In this document: piece after piece, positions 1 through 6,293 of the stretch
Layout of the letters: each line of letters begins with the position of its first letter
How positions within the stretch are numbered: the stretch's first letter is position 1
Assembly: GCA_937923355.1 (NCBI GenBank)
Contig: CALAIO010000005.1
Coordinates: 1 to 8,898, forward strand
Source: an uncultured Rhizobiaceae group bacterium
Lineage (GTDB): Bacteria > Pseudomonadota > Alphaproteobacteria > Rhizobiales > Rhizobiaceae
DNA length: 8,898 nt
Direction of reading: 5' to 3'
Position numbers and translations under genes: made by a program
The notes under the pieces: model-generated
The model's input: only the letters and a program-made list of their open reading frames with translations
Told to the model about the DNA's origin: nothing
Database searches by the model: none

Positions 1-25
1 TCGAATGAAGTTGTGAGTTCAGACC

Positions 26-1327
26 CTAACCAAACACACGATTGAAAATCGTGTCTACATGTTTGGTATGATAGCCAAGATCAAATTTCTCGCGAATAAC
101 TTCTTCAGAAAGCAGGGCGGTTACTTCATCATCAGCAAGCAATTCAGTCAGAAAGTCTTTTCCTTCTTCCCAAACCTTCATCGCATTGCGCTGCACTAAA
201 CGATAACTATCTTCGCGTGACGCTCCTGCTTGTGTGAGGGCAAGGAGAACGCGTTGTGAATGTACAAGTCCGCGAAACTTGTTCATGTTGTTCATCATGT
301 TCTCTGGGTAGACGAGCAACTTATCGATCACACCCGTTAAGCGGTTTAAAGCAAAGTCCAGTGTCACTGTACTGTCTGGGCCGATCATGCGTTCAACCGA
401 TGAATGCGAGATATCGCGCTCATGCCAAAGTGCAACATTTTCCATAGCAGGAACGCTAGCCATGCGAACAATACGCGCAAGACCTGTAAGGTTTTCTGTC
501 AAAACAGGGTTGCGCTTATGGGGCATGGCTGATGAGCCTTTTTGACCTGGAGAGAAGTATTCCTCAGCTTCAAGAACTTCAGTACGTTGTAGATGGCGGA
601 TTTCTGTAGCTAAGCGCTCAATAGAAGAAGCAATCACACCCAAGGTTGCAAAATACATCGCATGACGGTCGCGTGGAATAACCTGAGTTGAAACAGGCTC
701 AGCAGCCAAGCCCAGTGCTTTTGCAACATGCTCTTCAACCGAAGGGTCGATATTTGCAAAAGTGCCAACTGCGCCAGAAATCGCACAAGTCGCAATTTCT
801 TCACGTGCCGCGATCAGGCGGTTTTTACAGCGTTCAAATTCTGCATAAGCCTGAGCCAGCTTGACACCAAAAGTTGTTGGCTCCGCATGAATACCGTGCG
901 AGCGACCAATCGTAATTGTGTCTTTATGCTCAAAGGCACGCTTTTTAAGGGCGGAAAGAAGCTTGTCCATATCTTCCAAAAGAAGGTCGGTAGCCTTGAC
1001 TAACTGAACATTGAAACAAGTATCAAGCACATCGGATGAAGTCATGCCCTGATGCACAAACCTTGCATCATCACCAACGATTTCTGCCAGATGCGTAAGG
1101 AAGGCAATCACGTCATGTTTGGTAACGGCCTCAATCTCATCAATTCGATCAACATCAAACTCAACATCGCCAGCTTTGTCCCAAATGGTTTTTGCTGCAC
1201 TTTTGGGAATAACACCAAGTTCGGCTAAAGCGTCACACGCATGCGCTTCAATTTCAAACCAGATTTTAAATTTTGATTGTGGTGACCAAATATCGGTCAT
1301 TTCCTTGCGGGAGTAGCGAGGGATCAT
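26..1327 (-). CDS. purB: Adenylosuccinate lyase (433 aa)
   Basis: Cytoplasmic enzyme of the fumarase/aspartase superfamily. It acts twice in purine synthesis: it releases fumarate from SAICAR to give AICAR, and from adenylosuccinate to give AMP. The superfamily signature loop GSSAMPHKRNP is intact at residues 264-274 and supplies the catalytic serine (S265/S266). The second conserved block TSSDV is at 96-100. The GRSHGIHA block (141-148) holds H144, the expected general acid/base, and TKHD (69-72) holds H71, the other active-site histidine. The length (433) is normal for the short bacterial class. The ATG start gives the family N-terminus MIPRYSR; the Shine-Dalgarno in front of it is weak. 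The stop is TAG. The next gene upstream on the same strand is 122 bases away, enough for its own promoter. Identification is secure from the motifs. Confidence 0.97.
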   Translation of the reverse strand: MIPRYSRKEMTDIWSPQSKFKIWFEIEAHACDALAELGVIPKSAAKTIWDKAGDVEFDVDRIDEIEAVTKHDVIAFLTHLAEIVGDDARFVHQGMTSSDVLDTCFNVQLVKATDLLLEDMDKLLSALKKRAFEHKDTITIGRSHGIHAEPTTFGVKLAQAYAEFERCKNRLIAAREEIATCAISGAVGTFANIDPSVEEHVAKALGLAAEPVSTQVIPRDRHAMYFATLGVIASSIERLATEIRHLQRTEVLEAEEYFSPGQKGSSAMPHKRNPVLTENLTGLARIVRMASVPAMENVALWHERDISHSSVERMIGPDSTVTLDFALNRLTGVIDKLLVYPENMMNNMNKFRGLVHSQRVLLALTQAGASREDSYRLVQRNAMKVWEEGKDFLTELLADDEVTALLSEEVIREKFDLGYHTKHVDTIFNRVFG

Positions 1328-1352
1328 GTTTCATTCTACCTATTAGTGAAAT

Positions 1353-1377
1353 TTGGGTTTCTAGGGTCTGAACCCAA
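1353..1377 (-). other. Hairpin in the purB leader
   Basis: A perfect 7-bp inverted repeat, TTGGGTT (1353-1359) and AACCCAA (1371-1377), encloses an 11-base loop. In the purB transcript it lies about 25-50 bases before the start codon. There is no U-run after it, so it is not a convincing terminator of the upstream gene. Its loop and descending arm overlap a 12-base segment that is complementary to the 3' end of purB. Its function is unknown. Confidence 0.4.
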
Positions 1378-1391
1378 TTGGAGTCCAGACT

Positions 1392-1420
1392 TTAGTAACA
1401 TTGCATAGGCTTGGTTTCAA
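1392..1420 (-). promoter_or_regulatory. Candidate purB promoter
   Basis: Read on the minus strand there is a TTGAAA box (plus positions 1415-1420), a 17-base spacer, and a TACTAA box (1392-1397). The -35 matches five of six consensus bases, while the -10 is poor (three of six). It sits about 65 bases ahead of the purB start codon, in the 122-base gap after the upstream hydrolase. The position is right but the evidence is only box similarity. Confidence 0.35.
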
Positions 1421-1449
1421 TTGTTAGCAAGCAGTTACCCACTGTATGA

Positions 1450-2172
1450 TTATTTGAAAATATTTCGCATGGCATAGTGCAAGGTAGAGTAATGTCCTAA
1501 TTGATCGCATGAAATCAACTCGCACTTGGCTTTAATTTGAGCCTTAAGTGCTTCACCCATAGCATGCGGTGCCCAAGTGTCTTGCGTGCCATGATATATT
1601 TCTACTGGGCATGTTATGTTACTGAGCACCTTGGTCCATGGTTTTGTATAGCGAATAATAGTTTTTCTGTATTCTTCGCTTTCGCGCCCAAGAGAATTGC
1701 GCAGTCCATTTTTAAAGTTTGCTACAAATTTCAGATCATTCAGTAGCTTAAGCTCAGCCTCGCAACTTTCACCAAACATCTTTTTCATTAAAAAATTTGG
1801 TGATACATGAGCCATAACATTTTGACTAAATGTTAAAAGCCCAAACAAAATAGAATTAGTTTGGGCAGCTTTAAAGACAAAACGTCCATCCATATTTTCA
1901 AGGAAATTACCAAGCTCCAATGGTGCTGCAGGAGATATCAAAATAAGCTGGTCAATATTTTCGCTGTAGGTAGCTGCTATCTCGATTGCTGTCATGCAGC
2001 CAAGAGAAAACCCTATAATCGTATACCGTTTATTTTTGTCAAACTGATCTGCAAACGCTTTCACGCCAAATGGTGATACGAAGTGAAACAGGCATTTGTC
2101 AAAGGGGGATACCTCTTTGGAAGAGCCAGGTAGGCCGTGAATATAAACAATAATTGGTTGTGAGGTGATCAT
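1450..2172 (-). CDS. Alpha/beta-fold hydrolase, substrate unknown (240 aa)
   Basis: Small soluble alpha/beta hydrolase with no signal peptide, so probably cytoplasmic. The oxyanion-hole motif HGLPGSS is at residues 12-18. The nucleophile elbow GFSLG is at 54-58 (nucleophile S56). The acid is probably D198 in GTQDTWAPH, and the catalytic histidine is H227 in LGHYS. All three triad residues are therefore present in the expected order, and the gene looks functional. The segment between residues 85 and 180 corresponds to the variable cap, which normally sets substrate choice, and I cannot assign a substrate. No clear Shine-Dalgarno precedes the ATG. Two rows counted inside the gene (1801-1920) are 33% GC, against 45% in single rows counted in purB and the MoxR gene, which may hint at a different origin. 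It could be an esterase, lipase or haloperoxidase-like enzyme. Confidence 0.85.
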   Translation of the reverse strand: MITSQPIIVYIHGLPGSSKEVSPFDKCLFHFVSPFGVKAFADQFDKNKRYTIIGFSLGCMTAIEIAATYSENIDQLILISPAAPLELGNFLENMDGRFVFKAAQTNSILFGLLTFSQNVMAHVSPNFLMKKMFGESCEAELKLLNDLKFVANFKNGLRNSLGRESEEYRKTIIRYTKPWTKVLSNITCPVEIYHGTQDTWAPHAMGEALKAQIKAKCELISCDQLGHYSTLHYAMRNIFK

Positions 2173-2254
2173 AAGTACACGCTTATCGAATAAACCAGAA
2201 TAAATAAACTACCAATGTTTGCCTATGTTCAGGACCTTGTCTAAAAGGATAAAC

Positions 2255-2283
2255 TTGTGTCAATAATAGAAACCTATTATTTA
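2255..2283 (+). promoter_or_regulatory. Candidate promoter of the exported hydrolase gene
   Basis: TTGTGT at 2255-2260 and TATTTA at 2278-2283 are separated by 17 bases, about 55 bases ahead of the start codon of the plus-strand exported hydrolase. The region is AT-rich. Each box matches four of six consensus bases, so support is moderate. The spacer and -10 are covered by an inverted repeat. Confidence 0.4.
2262..2281. repeat. Perfect 8-bp inverted repeat over the promoter
   Basis: AATAATAG (2262-2269) and CTATTATT (2274-2281) are exact reverse complements separated by four bases. The element covers the spacer and -10 of the candidate promoter in the gap between two divergent hydrolase genes. 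That placement is typical of a repressor operator, but an RNA hairpin or chance in AT-rich DNA is also possible. No U-run follows, so it is not a terminator. Confidence 0.45.
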
Positions 2284-2338
2284 CTATATTTGTGCATCTT
2301 GAGTTTGAATTTGATTTAATGCGGTTCGGGGAAAACTT

Positions 2339-2911
2339 ATGAACAAAACCATACGCAATACATTTTTGGCAATGACACTAAGCGCCGCTTCGTTTGTGGC
2401 AACACCTGCCTTGTCAGAAGAAGTGTACATGATCCGTGGCTTTCTCAATGTTTTTTCTGATGGCATGAACCAAATGACACGTCAGCTAAAATCAAAGGGT
2501 ATTCGTGCAAAAGCCATTTCTAATGGTGATTGGAGCGGTATTGCCAATGATATCATTCGTCGTGCCAAGCAGAAAAAAGTTTCTTACCCAATTGTCATTG
2601 TTGGTCATTCATTGGGTGGCGTAGAAGCAGCCCGTTTTGCCAATACACTGGGCAAGGCTGGTGTAAAAACAGACTTGCTTATCGGTCTTGATCCAGGTTT
2701 CCCACAGCCACCAGCCCTTACAAAAGGCGCAGTGCAAGTTGTGAATTACAAAATCCCATCAGGCAAGAATTACCGCCGTGGCTCAGGTTTCAAAGGCAAG
2801 ATCACAACGATTGATGTTTCCAAATACGGCACCGACCATGTGGGTATTGATAAAAACAAGTCAGTACAGAATTTGGTTATCGGAAAAATTCGCCAGAAGG
2901 TGAAAAAGTAG
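2339..2911 (+). CDS. Exported lipase/thioesterase-like serine hydrolase (190 aa)
   Basis: Small secreted alpha/beta hydrolase of unknown substrate. An N-terminal signal peptide (charged MNKTIR, hydrophobic stretch to about residue 23) ends in ALS-EE, giving predicted cleavage after S26 and a periplasmic or extracellular product. The nucleophile elbow GHSLGG is at 89-94 with nucleophile S91. The likely acid is D118 in LDPG and the likely histidine is H167 in TDHVGID, so a complete triad can be drawn. At about 165 mature residues it is near the minimum for the fold and lacks a cap domain. The C-terminus is lysine-rich. A GGGG-A stretch ahead of the ATG may serve as the ribosome binding site. 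It stands alone on this strand, converging on the DUF2259 gene. Fold assignment is good; lipase activity is inferred only from the motif. Confidence 0.85.
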   Translation: MNKTIRNTFLAMTLSAASFVATPALSEEVYMIRGFLNVFSDGMNQMTRQLKSKGIRAKAISNGDWSGIANDIIRRAKQKKVSYPIVIVGHSLGGVEAARFANTLGKAGVKTDLLIGLDPGFPQPPALTKGAVQVVNYKIPSGKNYRRGSGFKGKITTIDVSKYGTDHVGIDKNKSVQNLVIGKIRQKVKK

Positions 2912-2915
2912 GCTT

Positions 2916-3638
2916 TTAATCAAGACTACCTGTTACTGCTAAAAAACGTCCATTTGGTCCTTCAAAGCCTACGGTTTGCATTCTGATGAGAACTGCGAAA
3001 GTTGGGCTTTGGCCTTCCGGAAAATAGGTTACTAAATCGGCTAACGCATACTTCAGAGGGCAGTTTCGACTTTCAGGTACAGAGGTGTCTTCGTGCAAGA
3101 GTTTTGTCGTGTCGCCATCCCGTGTTCCTATTTTTAATAAACGAAATCCCTTGGTTGCGCCAAACGCCTCGCATGTTTCATTACCTGCAAATGAAATCTC
3201 TTCCAATCTGAATTCAATTGCATCATCAATTGGTGGTACAACAAGACGAGGGTTGGCGATTATGCGTTTGCTATCAATACCAAGTTCTGTAGCGCGATTT
3301 GTAGCGACTACGTTTCCGCGACTTTCAAAGCTTTTCATTACTGGCCCTGCCAGAATACGCGCTTCTTCACGGGCATCAAAGACAGTCTTGGTTTCGTCTT
3401 CTAATCGTGCTCTGAAGGGTGAACCTGCCGTCCATTGGTCTGTAGCCGTGTCAATTACATAAATATTTGAATAGGGAAAACCGGACCCGTCTTGAACACC
3501 GAATTCCTCAAAGGCAAACAGACCGCCATCAATAGAAAATCCATGAATTTCACGTTCAGCAAAGTCACCAGCATTAGTTATAAAGCAAGATGTTAGAAGC
3601 ATTATAATCGAAGTTATAAATGTAAAAAGTATTTTCAT
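2916..3638 (-). CDS. DUF2259 family secreted protein (240 aa)
   Basis: Protein of unknown function resembling the DUF2259 'predicted secreted protein' family of alphaproteobacteria. The recognisable block is at residues 24-62: GDFAE, then FSIDGGLFAFEEFG, then VQDGSGFPYSNIYVID. The signal peptide has a hydrophobic core at 3-20. Two processing sites are possible: TNA-GD (cleavage after A23, signal peptidase I) or a lipobox-like LTSC with C18. The first matches better, since the mature family begins near GDxA. Two cysteines (C156, C193) could form a disulfide in the periplasm. A clear ribosome binding site, AAGGGAAA, lies just before the ATG (minus strand of 3643-3650) and fixes the start. It is the third gene of a same-strand series, 50 bases after the P1 peptidase. 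Its stop is 4 bases from that of the convergent hydrolase gene. No enzymatic motif is seen. Confidence 0.85.
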   Translation of the reverse strand: MKILFTFITSIIMLLTSCFITNAGDFAEREIHGFSIDGGLFAFEEFGVQDGSGFPYSNIYVIDTATDQWTAGSPFRARLEDETKTVFDAREEARILAGPVMKSFESRGNVVATNRATELGIDSKRIIANPRLVVPPIDDAIEFRLEEISFAGNETCEAFGATKGFRLLKIGTRDGDTTKLLHEDTSVPESRNCPLKYALADLVTYFPEGQSPTFAVLIRMQTVGFEGPNGRFLAVTGSLD

Positions 3639-3688
3639 TTTATTTCCCTTTTAAAAATAGCCCCTTTCAACATATTGAATTTTATAAC

Positions 3689-4702
3689 TTATTTCTGAAA
3701 TTTTTTACTGTATGCAGGAAACAAGTCATTGTTATCGGTGGTCGCAGAGTAAACGCCATTTGCAATTGAGCGCGTTGTTACATTTGATGCGTGCGCTGCC
3801 ATGTCAGTCCAGTCGTTCTTTTGCGGAACAATGCCAGACCCACCACTTGCAACAGCAAAAATAAGATCACCATCAAAAGGAGTATGCGCTGGATAAAGCG
3901 CGCGGGCAATGCCATCGTGTGCTGCAATTGCCAAACGTTTGGCCTGCGCCTTGGTCAATATGGCATCTGTTGCAATAATTCCAATGGTTGTATTGGAAAC
4001 GCTTGTAGCTTCTTCGCGAAATTTAATATTAAGCGCATCGGCATTATCAGGCATAGGCGAGGGTAGACTAAGCCCGCCAAACTCGTCACCCTGTTCAAAC
4101 AAAGCTGCATGAAAATATTTTGTATTGGCAATCAGTGGACTGCCCAGGGCATTAACCGCAAAAAGTGCGCCTAGTGTAATTCCATTATCCAGTTTGATAG
4201 AGGCTGTGCCAAGTCCGCCTTTTAAACCAGCAACCAGTGCACCTGTTCCCGCGCCAACCGTACCAGTCTTGAACTTTGAAGAGGCATGACTTGCTGCTTC
4301 ATACCCAAGCTCACGATAGGGTGGATACTTGCCCCAGTCCTTGTCGCCACCATTAATCAGATCGAATAGGATTGCCTGCGGAACAATAGGCACATTCACA
4401 TTGCCAACAGTAAAGCCTTGTCCTTTCTCACGTAAATAGGCCTGAACGCCAGAGGCAGCATCAAGGCCAAAAGCAGAGCCGCCTGATAAAACCAGTGCAT
4501 TGATTGCTTCTACTGTATTTTCTGGTGACAATAACTCTGTATCGCGTGTGCCAGGGCCACCACCATGCACTGCAACAGAAGCAATCATGGGTTCCTCACA
4601 CATTAAAACCGTAACACCGCTTTTGAGAGTGTCATCTTGCGCATTGCCGACCTTTAGCCCTTTGATGTCTGTGATTGAATTATTTGGGCCAGGTTTGTTC
4701 AT
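3689..4702 (-). CDS. P1 family peptidase (DmpA/NylC-like Ntn hydrolase, 337 aa)
   Basis: Member of the DmpA/BapA/NylC group of self-processing N-terminal-nucleophile hydrolases, which act on N-terminal or beta-amino-acid peptides, D-amino acid esters/amides or nylon oligomers. Family landmarks are HGGGPGTRDTELL (46-58), LSGGSAFGLDAASGV (72-86), GTGALVAGLKGGLGTAS (152-168), SNTTIGIIATDA (236-247) and FDGDLIFAVASG (276-287). The predicted self-cleavage site is N237-T238, which would free T238 as the nucleophile at the start of the beta chain; D277 and D279 match the DxD expected after it. DmpA itself uses serine, so this protein is on the threonine (NylC-like) side. There is no signal peptide, so it is probably cytoplasmic. 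It starts 7 bases after the stop of the binding-protein gene, which suggests co-transcription and perhaps translational coupling. The substrate is not determinable. Confidence 0.93.
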   Translation of the reverse strand: MNKPGPNNSITDIKGLKVGNAQDDTLKSGVTVLMCEEPMIASVAVHGGGPGTRDTELLSPENTVEAINALVLSGGSAFGLDAASGVQAYLREKGQGFTVGNVNVPIVPQAILFDLINGGDKDWGKYPPYRELGYEAASHASSKFKTGTVGAGTGALVAGLKGGLGTASIKLDNGITLGALFAVNALGSPLIANTKYFHAALFEQGDEFGGLSLPSPMPDNADALNIKFREEATSVSNTTIGIIATDAILTKAQAKRLAIAAHDGIARALYPAHTPFDGDLIFAVASGGSGIVPQKNDWTDMAAHASNVTTRSIANGVYSATTDNNDLFPAYSKKFQK

Positions 4703-4709
4703 TCAAAAC

Positions 4710-5822
4710 TCACAAATTGTTTGAACCATCCAGAGGTTCAAGTGCGCCATCTCGCCAGATGAAAAGCTTATAAGGATTATGAAGGTTCTTGCCTTTGTTG
4801 TCGAATTGAACAGGCCCTAAAATGCTCTCAAACTGTTTGCTAGCAAGGTTTTGCGTTGTAGCTTGTACGTTTTCTCCCAAAGCCGCAATTGCAACTTCCA
4901 ACGCAGCATAACCTTCATAGAGCGCTTTGGAAGGTTCTATATTGCGCTCTATGAGTAAATCTTTCAAAGCTTCGTTTGCCTCATATCTTGGTTGCATAAC
5001 AATCATGAGATCGTCACTCACAAGACCAGCGTCTTCCAAATAAGGAAGGCTTGCTAATTGTTCACTCAATATGAGCTTGTTTTTAATTCCCAGTGACTTG
5101 TGATCTTTGGCTACAATCAACAAGTCTTCTGGCGTTGCCGCTGCAACAAAGGCTATTTCAACGCCGGAACGCTCTAACCTTCGCAACATGCCTGATTGTG
5201 TTGATTGAGCTGCCCGAAATGTATCGGCAAATTGGGGTTTCATGCCAGTGTCATTCAAGCGTAGTCTGATAGCATCTGTTAAACTACGGCCATATATCGT
5301 GCCATCATCAACTAAGGCGAAAGGCGTGTCTTTGAGATTATTTGCGATATATGTGGCAATGGTATCTGCAGGCGCATCATCACCAGGCGACATACGCCAA
5401 AGGTTCCATTCTTCCCTGTCACGGTCTTTGATCAACCGTATAGAACGTGCACCCGCAACCAAAAGCGGCACCTGGTCTTCGCGCAATTCATCCGCAACCG
5501 TCATCGCCGTGATATTGCAAAGCATGCCTGTAACAATAGCAGGATCTTTTGAACGAATGTCCTGAGCAGCCAACATGGATTGATCCAGATCGCACCCATC
5601 ATCAGCGACAAAGAGTTCATGACCTTGCCCAAGTTTTTCCATCGCAAGCGTAGCACCTACCTCAAACTGCCTGCCAATTTCAGCAAAATCACCGCTTCTG
5701 GGAATAGAAATTGCAATTGTTTCAGCTTTTGATGCAATACCTGATGAAGCCAGCAGTGCCAGCGTTAAAGCAAAAAGCTTTAATTTATTGCCAAATAAAG
5801 TGGTGAGTCGTTGCATCGTCAT
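4710..5822 (-). CDS. Periplasmic substrate-binding protein, branched-chain amino acid type (370 aa)
   Basis: Type 1 periplasmic binding protein resembling the Leu/Ile/Val receptor family of ABC importers (Peripla_BP_6-like). The signal peptide runs through a hydrophobic segment (15-30) with likely cleavage at SKA-ET after A33. The mature chain opens with TIAISIPRSGDFAEIGRQ, the usual first strand and ligand loop (expected form: P.SG..A..G). C77 and C102 are 25 residues apart, the spacing of the single disulfide of E. coli LIV-binding protein. The second lobe starts near residue 167 (FALVDDGTIYGRSL). ATG at 5820-5822 was kept; a second ATG two codons in is equally plausible and changes nothing in the mature protein. 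No permease or ATPase gene is next to it. It heads a minus-strand series with the P1 peptidase and the DUF2259 gene. The ligand is unknown. Confidence 0.88.
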   Translation of the reverse strand: MTMQRLTTLFGNKLKLFALTLALLASSGIASKAETIAISIPRSGDFAEIGRQFEVGATLAMEKLGQGHELFVADDGCDLDQSMLAAQDIRSKDPAIVTGMLCNITAMTVADELREDQVPLLVAGARSIRLIKDRDREEWNLWRMSPGDDAPADTIATYIANNLKDTPFALVDDGTIYGRSLTDAIRLRLNDTGMKPQFADTFRAAQSTQSGMLRRLERSGVEIAFVAAATPEDLLIVAKDHKSLGIKNKLILSEQLASLPYLEDAGLVSDDLMIVMQPRYEANEALKDLLIERNIEPSKALYEGYAALEVAIAALGENVQATTQNLASKQFESILGPVQFDNKGKNLHNPYKLFIWRDGALEPLDGSNNL

Positions 5823-5942
5823 CTTGTCATGATTTTTAGTGTGCTTGAGTGATAATTGAAAGCAATTAACGCACCATAAGCCTATATTTTTACAACCATA
5901 TACACATTAAGTCGCAAATTCTCTTCGTGATGTCGAATATTG
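5823..5942. other. Divergent AT-rich gap, no gene
   Basis: This stretch lies between the minus-strand binding-protein gene and the plus-strand riboswitch unit; together with the leader it makes about 470 bases without a protein gene. It must hold the promoter for the minus-strand series. I see only loose boxes there (for example minus-strand TTGCGA near 5910-5920) and would not call one. No RNA gene or strong repeat is visible. Confidence 0.5.
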
Positions 5943-5975
5943 CTTGACGTTTTTGTGTGATTGGCTTCACATAGA
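5943..5975 (+). promoter_or_regulatory. Candidate promoter of the riboswitch-hupE unit
   Basis: A strong -35-like CTTGAC-G (TTGACG at 5944-5949) is followed after about 17-20 bases by a poor -10 region (around 5967-5975, CACATAGA). It ends a few bases before the conserved riboswitch sequence, the spacing expected for transcription of the complete aptamer. The exact -10 is not resolvable by eye. Confidence 0.45.
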
Positions 5976-5983
5976 TTAATGTA

Positions 5984-6175
5984 AGGTTCCCCGAAAGGTG
6001 CAGGAGGCATCAGGGGATCAAATGGGAATGCAGAAGGGGATGACCCAAACAGGGGCCTTAATCTGCAGCCGCCCCCGCGACTGTAAGCGGTGAGCGAATT
6101 ATCAAATCCACTGGCGAAAGCTGGGAAGGAGATAAAACGCTTAGACCCGTGAGCCAGGAGACCAGCCTGCAGGCT
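5984..6175 (+). ncRNA. Cobalamin (B12) riboswitch aptamer
   Basis: Classic adenosylcobalamin-type aptamer. The B12 box AGCCAGGAGACCAGCCTGC is at 6152-6170. The core CCCCCGCGACTGTAAGCGG is at 6072-6090, and the conserved GGGAA is at 6024-6028. The CCACTGG / CTGGGAAGG pair (6108-6130) and GACCCG (6144-6149) are also in the expected order. Closing pairing is visible between GCAGG (6000-6004) and CCTGC (6166-6170); an internal stem joins TGCAGA (6029-6034) and TCTGCA (6062-6067). It precedes hupE, a predicted cobalt permease gene and a known target class of B12 elements in proteobacteria. When coenzyme B12 is plentiful it should lower HupE production. The boundaries are approximate to within several bases. 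Confidence 0.96.
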
Positions 6176-6293
6176 TTACGAAAGTGAAGTCGAACCTAAA
6201 ACGGACGGGGTGTTCCGTGGAAGATTAGAGATAAATCTCGACCCTTCTAACGAAATCCCTCCTTCAATAACGAGATAAATGAAGGGGAATAAA
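6176..6293 (+). promoter_or_regulatory. Riboswitch expression platform with ribosome-site hairpin
   Basis: The leader between the aptamer and the hupE start has no intrinsic terminator with a U-run, which points to control of translation. The ribosome binding site GAAGGGGA (6281-6288) lies in one arm of a possible stem: 6259-6266 (CTCCTTCA) pairs with 6280-6287 (TGAAGGGG) through eight pairs including one U-G. A second pyrimidine segment, CCCTTC (6242-6247), can pair with the same site over six bases, or with GAAG (6220-6223) around an inner GAGA/TCTC stem (6228-6231 and 6236-6239). A separate 5-bp stem ACGGA/TCCGT spans 6201-6218. Which pairings occur with and without ligand is inference. 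Confidence 0.6.

Noticed and set aside
728..1003. Plus-strand open frame of 91 codons
   Set aside because: Antisense to purB, whose catalytic motifs fix the real frame.
1362..1390. Possible terminator stem GTCTG/CAGAC after the upstream hydrolase
   Set aside because: Only five pairs, a long loop, and no T-run in the direction of transcription.
2284..2466. Minus-strand open frame of 60 codons in the hydrolase promoter region
   Set aside because: It is mostly antisense to the signal peptide region of the exported hydrolase and has no recognisable motif or ribosome site.
3085..3462. Plus-strand open frame of 125 codons
   Set aside because: It lies wholly antisense inside the DUF2259 gene, whose family motifs are clear; no ribosome site or motif supports it.
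6165..6174. Palindrome GCCTGCAGGC as a possible operator
   Set aside because: It includes the last bases of the conserved B12 box, which pair with 6000-6004 in the aptamer, so the riboswitch explains it.
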